DNA of 64,000 nucleotides, from assembly GCA_024449915.1 (NCBI GenBank), contig JAMZAV010000302.1, forward strand, positions 868,001-932,000, written 5' to 3'. The translations under genes were made by a program, and so were the position numbers. How positions within the stretch are numbered: the first letter of the stretch is position 1; every line of letters starts with the position of its first letter. The notes beneath the pieces are model-generated. The model ran no database searches. It saw only the letters and a list, made by a program, of their open reading frames with translations, and had not been told where the DNA came from. The DNA is from Sweltsa coloradensis. Taxonomy: Eukaryota; Arthropoda; Insecta; Plecoptera; Chloroperlidae. Below are positions 12,601 to 24,209 of this stretch, piece by piece.

Positions 12601-14253
12601 ATTAAAGGTAAACCTCAAACGAGAAAACAGTTATAACTTTTAACGACCACAACAAGTTTTTAATTAACATTCAAAACTTTTGCTAATGTTGTGAAGATCA
12701 TATAGGGGATATTACCAAGGCTCACCGAAAACAATGGCAAGCTACTTCCTACTTCGAAAAAATTGAAAAAAGAGTGTGTGGGGGACAAATAACAATAGCT
12801 ACATTAATATTGTATTATTTTAGTTGCTTTAGGTGTAAGTTGAACACTATTCAGAATCATTGGCCATAGTTCAAAGGATCACAATTTCTAACAAATTTAA
12901 ATAATTTTATTTACCTAATTTTGTATAAATCGTTAAAACCGTCAACTTCTTAAGTTTACGCGTAATTTAATAGCATGTTGTTGAGTTATGCCTGCAGGAA
13001 GCTGGAAAATGGGAATATTCATCTTGGCGATGAACCATGAATAATTCAACAAAGATGACATCAGGTATATTGTTATTACAGCAATTATCTTGGTTGGATT
13101 CCAACTGTCATGACGGCTGTGTGACGATGTGTTATTAGCCTAGTTCTGGGTCGCGGCTGCACTCTAGATGAAATATACAAATACGCCAGCCTGTTACTCA
13201 AAACACTTCCAAGTGATTCTAGATTAGTGTTTGCAGACCTCCCTTTCTAAACACTGCGTTCTTGAGACTGAGAAGAAGTAATCTTTATATTTAATTAACG
13301 ACGTGTAACATCTGCGTTTGAATTAAACAACAGATGTAATTAAAATAAACCCCTTCATACAATTGACTTGAGAGTAGAATTAAGAGGATTATTTGCGTTG
13401 GGGACCATATAATTTAACTTTATGACTGAAGGTAATTAAGCATTATAAATTGTGATGGCTACTATATCCTCTTAGTCCACAGTCGCAAAGTTAAATGGCA
13501 ATACTATCAACACCAGCTAAATTTATTTATATAAGTAAAATATAAAACAAATTTAAAAAAGTGCTGTCAACCATTACAAATTCACTTTCATACGATGTTT
13601 TAACGAATCGTTTTCCAATTTTCAATATCACCTAAGAAAGCACTATGTGTGTTTCATGAAAAGTATGACGTATGGCGTTCAATATCTTTGTGATATGAAA
13701 AATAAATATTTCTCCGCGCCACATTTGTGGTTCAGTGAACGTTTGAAAAACATAAGGGGGAGCTGAAATAACAAAGATAGAGGTGACGTTGATTTCAGAG
13801 TTATGTCCCAAGCTAATAACATCGTTTTCCTTAGGGCTGTGTTCGTAAATCCACACACAAGACTCGCAGGCTACCTGGATGATTTGCCTATCTATCCCTG
13901 TCATGTGTTAGTTCACGACTCGATAAATTCTTTCATAACAGAGAAAGTGGGTCATAAACAGAGCTTAGCTTAAAAGGATATTGAATTGCAAATTGAAGAC
14001 ACACATGCAAATGCCAGATTGTTCTTGCTAGATGTGTTAGTTTTTTCAGCACCAAAATATACCAGTAATACAAAAGAAAGAGTAAACGCTAATACGCAAC
14101 AAAATCTTATTGGTAAATAAAAAATTAAAACAGATTTTTAAAATAGTAAAACAAATATTAAATACTGAATACTCGGACAACTGTTTTGACACACAATAAT
14201 AATTGAGATTTCTCGATTTGATTAGTCGGGAAACACTCCTGTATGTGTAATTG
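9669..14253. other. No identifiable genes, AT-rich
   Basis: Apart from the 16-bp word at 11119-11134, I found no repeat, RNA or protein signal. Open frames at 11147-11953 and 13632-13904 are short, overlap AT-rich stretches and match no domain that I know. Confidence 0.5.
11119..11134 (+). repeat. 16-bp word GGTGGAGGTGCCGGGT, exact copy
   Basis: This is an exact copy of a G-rich word found repeatedly in this window (exact at 43647, 43701, 43749 and, on the minus strand, 53820). It is preceded by TTTGGTGTTT. The flanks share nothing obvious with the other sites. Confidence 0.9.
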
Positions 14254-14397
14254 TTGTTATTTACTACAATTCAGAGATTAAAATGTAACCGTCCTGAAGG
14301 TCCAGTGGTTAAGACGCTCACCTGGAACGTGGAAGACCCATGGTTCGAATCCCGGTTGGGTCGGACTTCTTTAATTTCTGAATTGTAGTAAATAATA
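14254..14397. mobile_element. Inverted-repeat element enclosing a tRNA-like sequence
   Basis: The left arm (14254-14282) reads ...TTATTTACTACAATTCAG then AGATTAA. The right arm (14371-14397) is its reverse complement with about three differences. Between the arms lies a 76-nt tRNA-like sequence. The total is about 144 bp with no clear target duplication, although TCTCGATTTG before it and AATCGAGATA after it suggest the pairing may extend outward. It could be a MITE that captured a tRNA-like sequence, or a mirrored SINE insertion. Confidence 0.6.
14291..14366 (+). tRNA. tRNA-Ser(GGA)-like sequence, probably not functional
   Basis: It is exactly 76 nt from GTCC to GGAC. The acceptor has four outer pairs but mismatches at the inner positions. 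The D arm has G18G19 and three stem pairs. The anticodon loop CTGGAAC has T33, anticodon GGA and A37, with four stem pairs. The T loop is a canonical TTCGAAT, but its stem has two mismatches. A serine tRNA should have a long variable arm, and this one does not. It is best read as a tRNA-derived pseudogene or SINE head keeping box A (GGTCCAGTGG) and box B (GGTTCGAATCC). Confidence 0.35.
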
Positions 14398-17300
14398 AAA
14401 ATCGAGATATTATCATAAGAGAAAAATAAGTTCAAAATTTTGTATTTCCTTATGATTGTGATATGTTAGTGTGCAGAAGTTGTAAACGCTACAACGATGT
14501 GTGAAAATAGACTTGATACCACCTAAAAGTTCCACTTTTGAACGGCAAGGCCAAATACACTGACAGGTCGTCCTTATGTTTAGTGCCCACATGGAATTTA
14601 GTTGCTGTTTTTGACACCTGACACGATTGATGTACTTCCAATGAGTAAAATTGTTTGCATATTTGAGGCTTAGCCTGTCACGCAGTCAATACCACCGGCT
14701 TAAACATAGGTTGTGTTAACTCATTTTGTAAAACAATATACGCATATAGAGGCTGAGCTAGGTGCGTTCATCGTTAATAGTCGTTTATCTGTCATTTAAT
14801 AGCGATTTGATATTCCGGGAGATGAATGGATGATTAATGAGGATTAGACAATAACAAAATCCGGACACAGCTTATACGTGGGGTTTGAAATCCGCTTCTG
14901 TAAGTTGTTCTTACTGATTCCATACACGGTGTAAATGTTCCATACTTCACAGGTTTTCAACAAAGAAGAAGATAACGTTATATTATGTAAGTTTGAGTCA
15001 CTTGAAGATTATGTAAATATACATAAATTGTGTCTCAACACTGATATATTTATTGTTGATTGTTATATTGTTTTGTTTAAAGTTTTATTATTGTGGTCCA
15101 GCTATGTATGGCACACGCATTACTATTTGGGAGGTTTCTATATCTGAAAATAACAACCCATTTCAAGCATCAGATACATCGTACAAAGATAACCAAGAAA
15201 TGTTGTTATTCCAACACAATTCCTTAAACATTTCTAACAAGTGAAGCTCTCAGTCTTCCAAAAAATGTAATACTCGAGTCGTGCAGTTTCTAATCAACTT
15301 TAAGGCCATGCCTGCATTTTATCATATAATTATTTGAAGCTTATCGATATGACAGTTGGGCTATGTATGAATTGTGATGAGGTTGGGATAATCTAAAAAA
15401 GAACTTTTAGGCTATTGTCCTTGCATGATCGCTGTTATATTGATGCCCTAACCAATTAACACTTCCAAAATTTGAAATATGCTTTTATCGTAATAATCAC
15501 TTCGATCAATAAATAACCAATCAAACATAACGTTCGTTAGGGTGATATTGAGTTGTTCTATGAACGTGTTTTAGGTTTTAGATTGGCAATACTTTACCAA
15601 TCATTTGCACGGTTCAAACGACAATATAAAGTCGAATTAAATTCAACAGAAATGGTTTATATGATTGATGGAAGATGGTTGATGCTATTTAATACACACA
15701 GAGCATAACCATTGGTAACTGCCAAGTACAAGAGATAAGCTCAGGCTCACAGGCCTCCTGGTAAAGTGAATTGGTGACAAGTTCCAACATCGCCTCCTTT
15801 AAAATCCAATTCTGTGTCGCCGTTGAATGTCCCTAGACCATGTAACCGCGGACAACGCGTGTCAAGCGATTTGTGAATGTGCGCGATATTGAATGATGGG
15901 TGATCAGGACAGGAGAGGTTTATCAGCGCCCCTGGTGTCCACGCGTGACACTAAACGCTCGTCCATCATTTAACACGGTACACTTGTGATAAAACCGTTA
16001 ACGATGTACAAAAATGATGGATTATTCGCATGTAATGTTGAGACAAGAAATACGAAATGAGAAGTGAATTTATGTAAATCACGTTTTTAATAATGGCACG
16101 TATTTATGAATGCTCACAGTGTTTCGTTTTATCTCGCATTACGAAAATAAAGTAAATTAAACCGCGGTGTGTGTGTAGAGTGGTTAAACTCGGTCCCAAG
16201 AACACCGAAATTAATCTTTTTCTAGACTTGTACGTGAGCTGGGTGGGTGAGTAGGCCCACACTTGCCACGCACTCGGCAACAGGGGTTGGCGTAGGATCT
16301 TATAGACTGCGAAGTCTCGCCATTTCTTGGACGGGGCGTTAACTTTGTAAGACAGAAGTAAAATACGTGCCAACATACAGTGCGTGTTTCTCTTCCATAT
16401 AATTTATGTTTATTTCAATGAAGTAAAGCGTGGCTTGTTTTGTAAAAACAAACACAAAATAATTGTACGTTGTATAATCAGTTCTCACAAGTTTGATCTT
16501 CCATTTCCATTTTGTTTTATTTATTTATTCATAGTTTATCTTATTGGGTTATAAAAACTTATCAACAATTACAAAAACAAAATACAAAAACTAATTACAT
16601 AAATTCAGACAAAATAATAAACTGAAGGTAATAAGAATTTAAAGGAAAAAATAAAAATAAAGAAGAAAAATAAAACATATATTTGCCTCATTGGAAAAAT
16701 GGACTAAAAAAATGATTTGTTTGTCCTTGCTCTGAAGATAAAGGATTAGACCAATACCTTGCCATAATGTCCCACTGCTGATGCAGATAACTAAGACTAG
16801 TTACACTAAGCACCCTTGCAACTTACACCATCACGGCGGGCGTAGCTTCTTCGCCCTGCTAAGCGATGGGCAATCGACAATTGATACGTACAAAACCATC
16901 AGGACACTTGGATGAGCCATCGAACATAAATCTGTGTGCAGTTCTGCCGCAGTACCCATATACTAGAAGCGTCCGCGTTTTCTTTCTTCCCTTCTTAACG
17001 AGTTTGCACATAATGAACTGCATTAAGTGACAGGAAGATAAGGTATCATTCAACAAGCACTAACTCTTCTCCAACCATCCATTGCGTTCTTCTTAAGTTA
17101 ATCCGAGTGAAATTAAGGAGCGTTTCTTTGGACAATAGTGCTTGAGAAAGTGCTGCAGAAAATTTGTTGCAACTATTCTAAAAGTACAACTATACATTGT
17201 GTGCGCCTACTTTAACGATATTAACTCGTAATTTCATTGTTCAATTGTTGTTGTATGTTGCTTTTATTTGTCTGCCAATGTTACGCTTTTCGGGAGGATG

Positions 17301-18661
17301 AAGTAGAAATTGTGATGAAATAGAAAAAAAAACGAAAACCAACGCGCTATGCGGGGAACGAGCCCCACGTCGGTGGATCCATAGTGCTCGGGCTTGCAAT
17401 CTAATCATGATTGACTGTGGGCCATAAAAACTGTAACATCTACAAACAGACACCTTGCTGAGAACAATATCATACTCTCCTTGTGTAGCACCTAGCACGC
17501 TAACGACCTACCAGGAATTTGAGGCTCATTAATGAGCGCTTTGTCCACGAATTGCTAGGGCTGCTTGGAGGTCGTTCATCAATGAACTATTACACCCTTA
17601 GTTTTATTTTCTACGCTAAGTGAACTAGTCTCATACTCAACCGTGGCGCATAAATATTATTCCCAATACCAACAAGTAAACCGAAAGTGTCACTAGTTAC
17701 TATGGACCGGTGTAGGATTGTGTTGGACCAAGAGTTGGTATGCCTGTTAACAATCATAGCTATGAGAAAATAAATCGTGGGGTGACTATAGCGTGTTTGG
17801 CCTCACTACAAACTGTTTAACACATATTTTAGGCGGTGGCCGTTAGAGGGTACTGGATAGCTAGGTGAAGTCTTGTTGAGCTATGAGCGACAGTGAAGAC
17901 TGTTTAAAAAATACATGCTATATGGATAAAAGCAATTTAAACAAATAAACGGGAAATTTTAAAATATGTCGATAAATGTATTAAAAAAAGTAAGAAAACA
18001 CTGTATTCATTCTTTACATTGAATAATTCTGAGATATTGGCTCACACTTAAGAATAACAGCAGGTTTTATGGAGTGGGGTTATCAAGTACCAACATTCCA
18101 AAATGCAATATGAATCACTTCCAAAATGACTTCACGTACTGTAATTTTGTTATAAGAATATTATGAATGAATTTTTTTCCCACAATCACCTATTTAATAA
18201 CAAAACAACATAGTACACGGTATAGAATTTTAATGTATATGAACAATTTCGGTCACTTTAGTCAGTATACCCAATTGATTTATCGAGTGTGTGAACGCTA
18301 TACCTCAACACGAAAAGAGCGAATGCCAGTTTGTGTCGATGTTCAATATTTATAGTCCGGACTCATCTAAATGAGGTTGTCCCGTTAAAATGACCAATTA
18401 CCACTGCATCAAATATTTCTCGCAAGACTAACACAACATTCACATTTCGATGCGCTTTTATCGGCTAAGTGTTGAAATAGCGTTCACCACAAGTAGCTTG
18501 AAATAGAGTGATAACGTTTCAAATTTATATTGGTTATGCATAAACCTCGTGTAATATTAAGTGCACAACCGATACGATACGGTTCGATTTTTCTGAAATG
18601 AAGCAACAATTTTTTATAAGTTATCATAGGTTACCCTTCCTTTAATAAGGTAGCTGACAGC
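14398..18661. other. No supported gene
   Basis: The A-rich tract at 16490-16690 next to a GC-balanced stretch at 16800-17060 could be a decayed LINE tail, but no domain can be read. A GC-richer antisense tRNA-like stretch near 17340-17510 has a box-B-like GGGCTCGTTCCCC on the minus strand. It is too degenerate to call. The rest is featureless. Confidence 0.45.
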
Positions 18662-18851
18662 AAATAACTAGGGAAACGCCAAAGTCGTTGTTAAACGAGT
18701 GAGAGAGCCAAGTGTTGAGTACCCGGGAACATCCCCTTTCCTCCCATATACCTAAGGCTGGATCTAGCCCAGTATGGGGAATGATACCGGGTACTCAACA
18801 CATGGCTCACTCACTCGTTTAACAACCACTTTGGCGTTTTCCTAGTTATTT
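18662..18851. mobile_element. Foldback of two CTAGG-type ends, about 190 bp
   Basis: The left arm (18662-18727) carries AAATAACTAGGGAAACGCC, then GTTGTTAAACGAGTGAG and GTGTTGAGTACCCGG. The right arm (18787-18851) is its near-perfect reverse complement, ending CCTAGTTATTT. The loop is about 60 bp. The arms match the CTAGG-AAACGC-AAGTC-GTTGTT plan of the larger clan, with the subfamily word GTTAAACGAG. It could be a solo hairpin element or a head-to-head pair of 5' ends. Confidence 0.85.
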
Positions 18852-19331
18852 AAATTGAACATTTAAAATGCGCATCATGTTCAAAACGTATTAGCGTGAA
18901 ATATTAACAAATTTCCAAGATAAATCAAAATCACCTAAGTTTTATTTCCCATTAAACACTCCTCAAAAATAATATGTGGGTGTAAAAATATAAAAAAAGT
19001 TCGAGTAAACGGGTATCGAACCCCTACCCTCCGTGCGGTAGGCTGGGCCATGTCAGCCAGGTAGATCTCGTCCCGCTAGCTGCTACTAAACAAATGCTAT
19101 CGATATTTTAAAAAATCACATTTTTATTTATTGTAGGATTAAATCGCAATGGATCTAGCTGATTTTGTTAGCAGATCTCAGTAAACTCGTACCGGATGTA
19201 TGTTTAAAATTTCAGCCCAATCTGTCCAGCGGTTCGGCTGATTTTCGACGTACAGACAGACAGACAGAATCACAGAATGAGGGCCGTTTGAGTTGAATGG
19301 AGACACTCGGTCACTCCGCTCCCTCGTTTAA
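18668..19331 (+). mobile_element. CTAGG-clan element, GTTAAACGAG subfamily
   Basis: The 5' end at 18668 gives CTAGGGAAACGCCAAAGTC, then GTTGTTAAACGAG. The likely 3' end at 19316-19331 reads CGCTCCCTCGTTTAAC, the reverse complement of that word. Upstream of it are ACAGACAGACAGACAGAATCA and a block like the others (AATTTCAGCCCAATCTGTCC, GCGGTTCGGCTGATTTTCG). The span contains a second, inverted 5' end (18787-18851) and an antisense tRNA-like piece (19004-19080), so it may be composite. The pairing of these two ends is inferred. Confidence 0.6.
19004..19080 (-). repeat. tRNA-like fragment inside a CTAGG-clan element
   Basis: On the minus strand it shows box B GGGGTTCGATACCCG with a short T-stem and, about 45 nt upstream, CCTGGCTGACATGG, a plausible box A. 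The pairing of acceptor ends is weak. It is probably a tRNA pseudogene or SINE head carried within the element. Confidence 0.4.
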
Positions 19332-19340
19332 CTAAATATA

Positions 19341-19560
19341 TTTGTACTCAGAGTCAACCCACCCATTCATATAACTCATTTTCAGTAGGGCGACTTCAAA
19401 CATTTTAGTGGACCAAGCCAACTCTGTCGGTGCTACGTGATCGACGAGCAAACGATGTCCAAGCAGAGACTGCTATTATAATTTGAAATACCTACCCAGC
19501 TCGTTGGTCACGATCCAACCCATGGGCGACTCTGGAATTAACAAGGTTAATTCGGAACAA
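19341..19560. repeat. Dispersed repeat family F, copy 2
   Basis: Blocks match the copy at 7360 in order: TTTTCAGTAGGGCGACTTCAA, GTGGACCAAGCCAACTCTGTC, GACGAGCAAACGATGxCCAA and CACGATCCAACCCATGGGCG. It starts about 10 bp after the apparent end of the CTAGG-clan element and is followed by an antisense tRNA-like segment. Confidence 0.75.
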
Positions 19561-19644
19561 CCTTCGAATAATTCATCGTTTACATATTCTCAACCTAAGA
19601 GTTGATGGATTCAAGTCCATATCAGAAAATATCTTTAAAATCTT

Positions 19645-19692
19645 CTGCCTGAAGCGGGATTCTAACCCGAGACCTTCTGCATTGGAAACTGG
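19645..19692 (-). repeat. Antisense tRNA-like tail after family F
   Basis: The minus strand reads GAAGGTCTCGGGTTAGAATCC then CGC, a T-arm-like box B with the stem CGGG/CCCG. It lacks a recognisable D-arm within tRNA distance. It may belong to the retroposon formed with the family F copy just before it. Confidence 0.35.
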
Positions 19693-20043
19693 ACACTAAA
19701 AATAAAACAACGAGCCACACAATTCTATCTAGGCTGTAGGGTGTTAGAAATTACATCGTGCCATCCCTTGTTAAAATACGTTGTAATAAAAACGGTTCAC
19801 AAACCCACAAGGTCATTGAACAGGGGCAAGTTGACGGCTCCCAACTCATCTCTACAGAATTCTAAAGGCGTGTTTACATTGAAGTCAACTGACATGGGCA
19901 GTAACTTCTGATCCTGACCATATACCCAGAATAATATATCTATTTGTGTTCCTACATCCAAACTCATAAAATACATCACTTAACTCTCTCCCATGCATAG
20001 TGTACTAAAGCGTAGTACAGTAATGTGTTGCCTCGGGTGCTGC

Positions 20044-20420
20044 GCTATGTATGGGAGAAAGTCCACCACCAATATTTAAACCACGCGAAATTACCAGTTA
20101 TATCTCGAGAACGCTGCAAAATATCGGTAAACTGATTGCTGACAGCTATGTGGTTTTGTGAGGACTATAGCCTGCACGAAAAATATTGAATTGTTATGGT
20201 AATTAGGTTTTTTATTTGATATTTAATTAATTAAATGCATAATTGAAATACAAAACTCACCGATTATTACATACGATTTTGTTTTAGCATTATATTGTTC
20301 TAACAAAACCACATAGCTGTCTGCAATCAGTTTTTAGATATTTTCCACTGTTCTCGAGATATCACTAAAACAACAGTAATTTTGTGTGGTTTTAAATTGG
20401 TGGTGGTCTACCACCTATAG
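20044..20420. mobile_element. Palindromic element, about 377 bp
   Basis: The left arm 20044-20159 and right arm 20302-20420 are inverted copies. Matching blocks include CACCACCAAT.TTTAAACCAC, ATATCTCGAGAAC, CTGATTGC.GACAGC and TATGTGGTTTTGT. The spacer of about 142 bp is very AT-rich. Arms of 110-120 bp with some indels suggest an old foldback MITE. No target duplication could be fixed because the outer ends (CTATGTATGGGAG and CTATAGGTGGTAG) have diverged. Confidence 0.8.
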
Positions 20421-21356
20421 ACAATGTGTGTATGAGTTAAGTTTGTAAGTAAAAAAACTAATTAACTTAAATAGATTAATTGGTCTACTTTAAGCCTCCA
20501 TTTAATTGCATTGTGTTACGCAATTTACTGGTATCTCTACGGTCGTCATCAAAGCATTAATTTTGCATTGTGAGCAGTTTTCGTGGCCAGTATTGAGCGC
20601 TGTGGTCAATGACCAGACCATGGCTAGTTTGCGGTCTTTGTTTTTTGGAACCGCAACTCGGTTTGTCACGTGACGCTATCAGCTAGCATTCAACTACAAG
20701 AGTTATGCTTGATCATATTTGCTCAGTGCAAAGAGACGTCACAAGCTAATTCGGTGTACTCATTCTATGCTCACACGAACATCCACGCATTGCATAATTT
20801 ATTATTATTTGTATTGAGGGGTAAAAAACATCAAGGTCACGTAGTGCGCCATATTGGTTGTTTTATGAAAAAGTTAGAAACACTTACGTTGCATGTTTTA
20901 TTTTTGACGTACGTGTTAAGTAAGTGAGGGCGACTATATTTTATTAAGTCCATGTTTTCATGTACAGTAAACACATAAACAGAAAAAAGCTAGTGTACTT
21001 TAGCAACTGCATGTTGCATAAATATGAGTCGCAAGCCCAAATGCATTCATTCATTCAACTGCATGTTTAACTTAGTCAGTGTTTATGACGAGTCATGGTG
21101 GTGGATGTTGGCTTCTTTATACGATGCACTTATGCACCGAGTCTCGATGCGCGCGAACATGAACTAGCTTTACAAGTGCAACGTGGGACCTCACACAAAT
21201 GAACGAGAAACTGCAGTAGCGTGAATAGTAACGAGCTGCTGTCCAGAGAGTTTAAGTGCACGATAATGCAGAAGGTTTACGACAAACTAGCGATAGCTAA
21301 AACACGAGTCACTTGTGTACAGTATAAATACGATCACAACTTTTAACAACATAATA
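20421..21356. other. No identifiable feature
   Basis: This is AT-rich sequence with scattered short frames and no repeat match elsewhere in the window. Confidence 0.45.
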
Positions 21357-22813
21357 CTAGGAAGCTTCGCAAACGCTTTTTCAGGCGCGTTGTTGGATGA
21401 GCGTATGTTTTTATAAACGAAAAAAGCGTAAATTGCGATTTACATAAGAAATTATTTTTCGATCGCGCTCAAATTTCACACAATATAAATTCACAAAATT
21501 AAGGTTCTGTGAAAATATCATTACAATCGGATAAAGCATGAAGATAAGAAAAGAAGAAGATTTTTTTAAACGAAAAAGCGTTAAATTGCGATTTTCATGA
21601 GAAATTATTTTTCGATTGCGTTCAAATTTCTCACGAATACATTATTGGATGAGCGTAACGAGCGAAGCGAAGATTTCATTTCACTACACTGGAGAAAAAA
21701 ATCCGGAATGTTTTTTTTTCTTTTCTTTTCTTTTCTTTCTTTTCTTTTTTTGTATTTTTGTGTGTTTGTCCACACGATTGCGGCTAAACCGATACTTCAA
21801 TTGCAATGAAATTTTATGGAGGCCTTCGAAATCTCTGAACTTAGAACTGCCACGTTTTTGAGCGCAATCGAAAAATTATTTCTCATTAAAATCGCAATTT
21901 TACGATTTTTTTCGATTTTTTTTAAATTTCTTCGACTTATAACACCTACATGCTTTATTCGATTGTTACAATGTTTTCACAAAACCTTAGTTTTATGAAT
22001 TAATATATTCCTGTGAAATTTGAGCGCAATCAAAAAATTGTTTCTTATGAAAATCGCAATTTTACGATTTGTTTAAATCGTAAATCGAGTTGTTTAAAAC
22101 ATTCTTCGACTTATAACATCTACATGCTTTATCCGATTGAAATGATATTTTCACAGATCCTCAATTTTATGAATTTATATATTTGTGTAAAATTTGAGCG
22201 CAATCTAAAAATAATTTCTCATGAAAATCTCAATTTTACACTTTTTTCGTTTTAAAAAACATACGCTCATCCAACAACGCACCTGAAAAAGCGTTGACGA
22301 AGCTTCCTAGTTTCATAAAATAAAGGTTCTGTGAAAACATCATTACAATCGGATAAAGCATGTAGGTGTTATAAGTCGAAAAATGATTGAAAATTTAAAA
22401 AAATCGTAAAATTGCGATATTCATAAGAAATAATTTCTCAATTGCACTCACATTTCACACGAATATATTAATTCCTAAAATTAAGGTTCTGTGAAAAAAT
22501 CATAATAATCAGATAAAGCATGTAGGTGTTATAAGTCGAAGAAATTTTTTTTAAAAATCGAAAAAAATCGTAAAATTGCGATTTTCATGAGAAATAATTT
22601 TTTGATTGCGCTCAAAAACGTGGCAGTTCTAAGTTTGATTCAAAGGCCTCCAGAAAATTTCGTCGCAATTGGAGTATCGGTTAAGCCGGAATTGTGTTAA
22701 CAAACAGACAAAATACAAAAAATGAAAAAGAAAAAAAGAAAAAAAAACATTCCAGTTTTTTTTGTCCAGTGTAGTAAAATGTAATCTTCGCTTCGCTCGC
22801 TACGCTCATCCAA
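21357..22813 (+). mobile_element. CTAGG-clan element interrupted by a nested copy
   Basis: The 5' part (21357-21644) begins CTAGGAAGCTTCGCAAACGC and has the word TTGGATGAGCGTA. The 3' part (22311-22813) ends CGCTTCGCTCGCTACGCTC then CATCCAA. They join across the nested copy at a point where intact relatives read GAATATATTAATTCATAAAA. The interior has the 160-bp unit (GGATAAAGCATGTAGGTGTT). The 5' variant AAGCTTCG replaces the AAACGCTTAAG of other copies and is shared with the 26940 copy and the nested element. Confidence 0.85.
21645..22310 (-). mobile_element. Nested complete CTAGG-clan element
   Basis: This is a full unit on the minus strand. It starts CTAGGAAGCTTCGTCAACGC at 22310 and ends CGCTCATCCAA at 21645, with about 3.5 internal 160-bp units and a pyrimidine tract at 21710-21750. 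It lies inside another copy, and comparison with uninterrupted copies gives its borders to within one or two bases. The host reads ATGAA before it and TAATGTATT after it on this strand. Relatives read ATGAATTAATATATT, so there is no multi-base target duplication and one T may be missing. Confidence 0.85.
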
Positions 22814-23608
22814 TTATGTAGAAAAAAGAGGCACATATTCAGACGTAGGCTTACCTACAAAAAATGGGGTATTAAACTTCATTATCATGGCAATCATCAT
22901 TTTCAGCTCCAATACTTAACAAGGAGTTTTCGATACATATAAGATATATTATCGTTTACGTTAAATTATGATAAAGTAAAACGTGCAGATGTGATTTTAT
23001 AAGGTTATTCCAAAGTTATACGTTTCTGTGTTAGTATATTTTGTGTTTAATTATTTAACTACCATCATGTTTGGTAAGTTAAACATTTGTTGAGCTTCCA
23101 TGACAACACGTAAAGTGGGCCAAAGCCCTCTCGATCTCCCCCTTCCCCAACGAGGTGGATCATTACAGCAACGGTACAATTTATAACTCCATGATTATAA
23201 TAAACCCACCTCGTTGCTCTCCCCCCATTCGCCACCATGTTCACCGAAACTCCGCAAGTAGATTCAAGAAGACGTAGAAGTAGGTTCTACATTGCTAGTA
23301 GGCCGTGGAAAGAAGGTTTATCAATTAAAAAGATGTGCGTGGATTATTTGCAAGCAAGATGACAGTTTCAATTTGGGATATAAGAAAAATATGGGATTGC
23401 GTTATAAAATTATATTTTTGTTTTCGAAAATAGTGTGAAATTGCGTAAATTACAATTCACATCTACGACTGAACAATAATATTGATTGGTTTACATGCAC
23501 GTATGGTCTGGTTGAATGTGAATTTGCACGCCCTCCAATCATAATGTTAGATTTGGTAAAAGTGTATTATCCAATTTAAGCGACATTTGTTTCGATCTTT
23601 ATTTACAA
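22814..23608. other. Unannotated; short inverted repeat at 23148-23216
   Basis: CAACGAGGTGG (23148-23158) pairs with CCACCTCGTTG (23206-23216) across 47 bp, in a local C-rich context. Nothing else is recognisable. Confidence 0.4.
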
Positions 23609-24209
23609 CTAGGAAAACGCTTAAGTCCCGCCGCGTTGTTGGATGAGCGTAATTGGTGTATTGAGCTGCCATGTGTTATGCGGATTTTCTGTTGTTCTGT
23701 GAAAAATCATTACTAAGTTGAAGATTTTTTAAAAATTAATTTAAATTAAATAAAAAATAAACTTTAATTTTTAATTTTTTTAGTTAATCGTAATTTAAAA
23801 AAAGAAAAAAAATCGTAAAATTGCGATTTTCATAAGAAATAATTATTTGATTGCGCTTAAATTTCACACGAATATATTAATTCATAAAATTAAGGTTCTG
23901 TGAAAAAATCATTACAATCGGATAAAGCATGTAGGTGTTATAAGTAGAAGAAATTTTTCAAAAATCGAAAAAAATCGTAAAATTGCGATTTTAATGAGAA
24001 ATAATTTTTTGATTGCGCTCAAAAACGTGGCAGTTCTAAGTTCAGAGATTTCGAAGGCCTCCTTAAAATTTCATCGCAATTGGAGTATCGGTTTAGCCGG
24101 AATCGTGCAGACAAACACACAAAAATACAAAAAAAAAATATAACATTCCGGATTTTTTTCTCCAGTGTAGTGAAATGGAATCTTCGCTTCGCTCGCTACG
24201 CTCATCCAA
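23609..24209 (+). mobile_element. CTAGG-clan element, intact copy
   Basis: The 5' end is CTAGGAAAACGCTTAAGTCC, then GCGTTG and TTGGATGAGCGTAATTGG. The 3' end is CGCTTCGCTCGCTACGCTC and CATCCAA. At about 600 bp this is the cleanest reference for the clan. The TTGGATGAGCGTA and TACGCTCATCCAA words pair, but one sits about 30 bp inside the left end while the other is terminal on the right. The interior holds one 160-bp unit and the conserved block CGGTTTAGCCGGAATCGTG. It has no coding capacity. Confidence 0.9.

Noticed and set aside
16490..17060. Possible decayed LINE tail on the minus strand
   Set aside because: An A-rich tract next to an open frame suggested it, but no reverse transcriptase motif can be read.
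17340..17510. Antisense tRNA gene
   Set aside because: There is a box-B-like word, but the D-arm, anticodon arm and acceptor do not pair.
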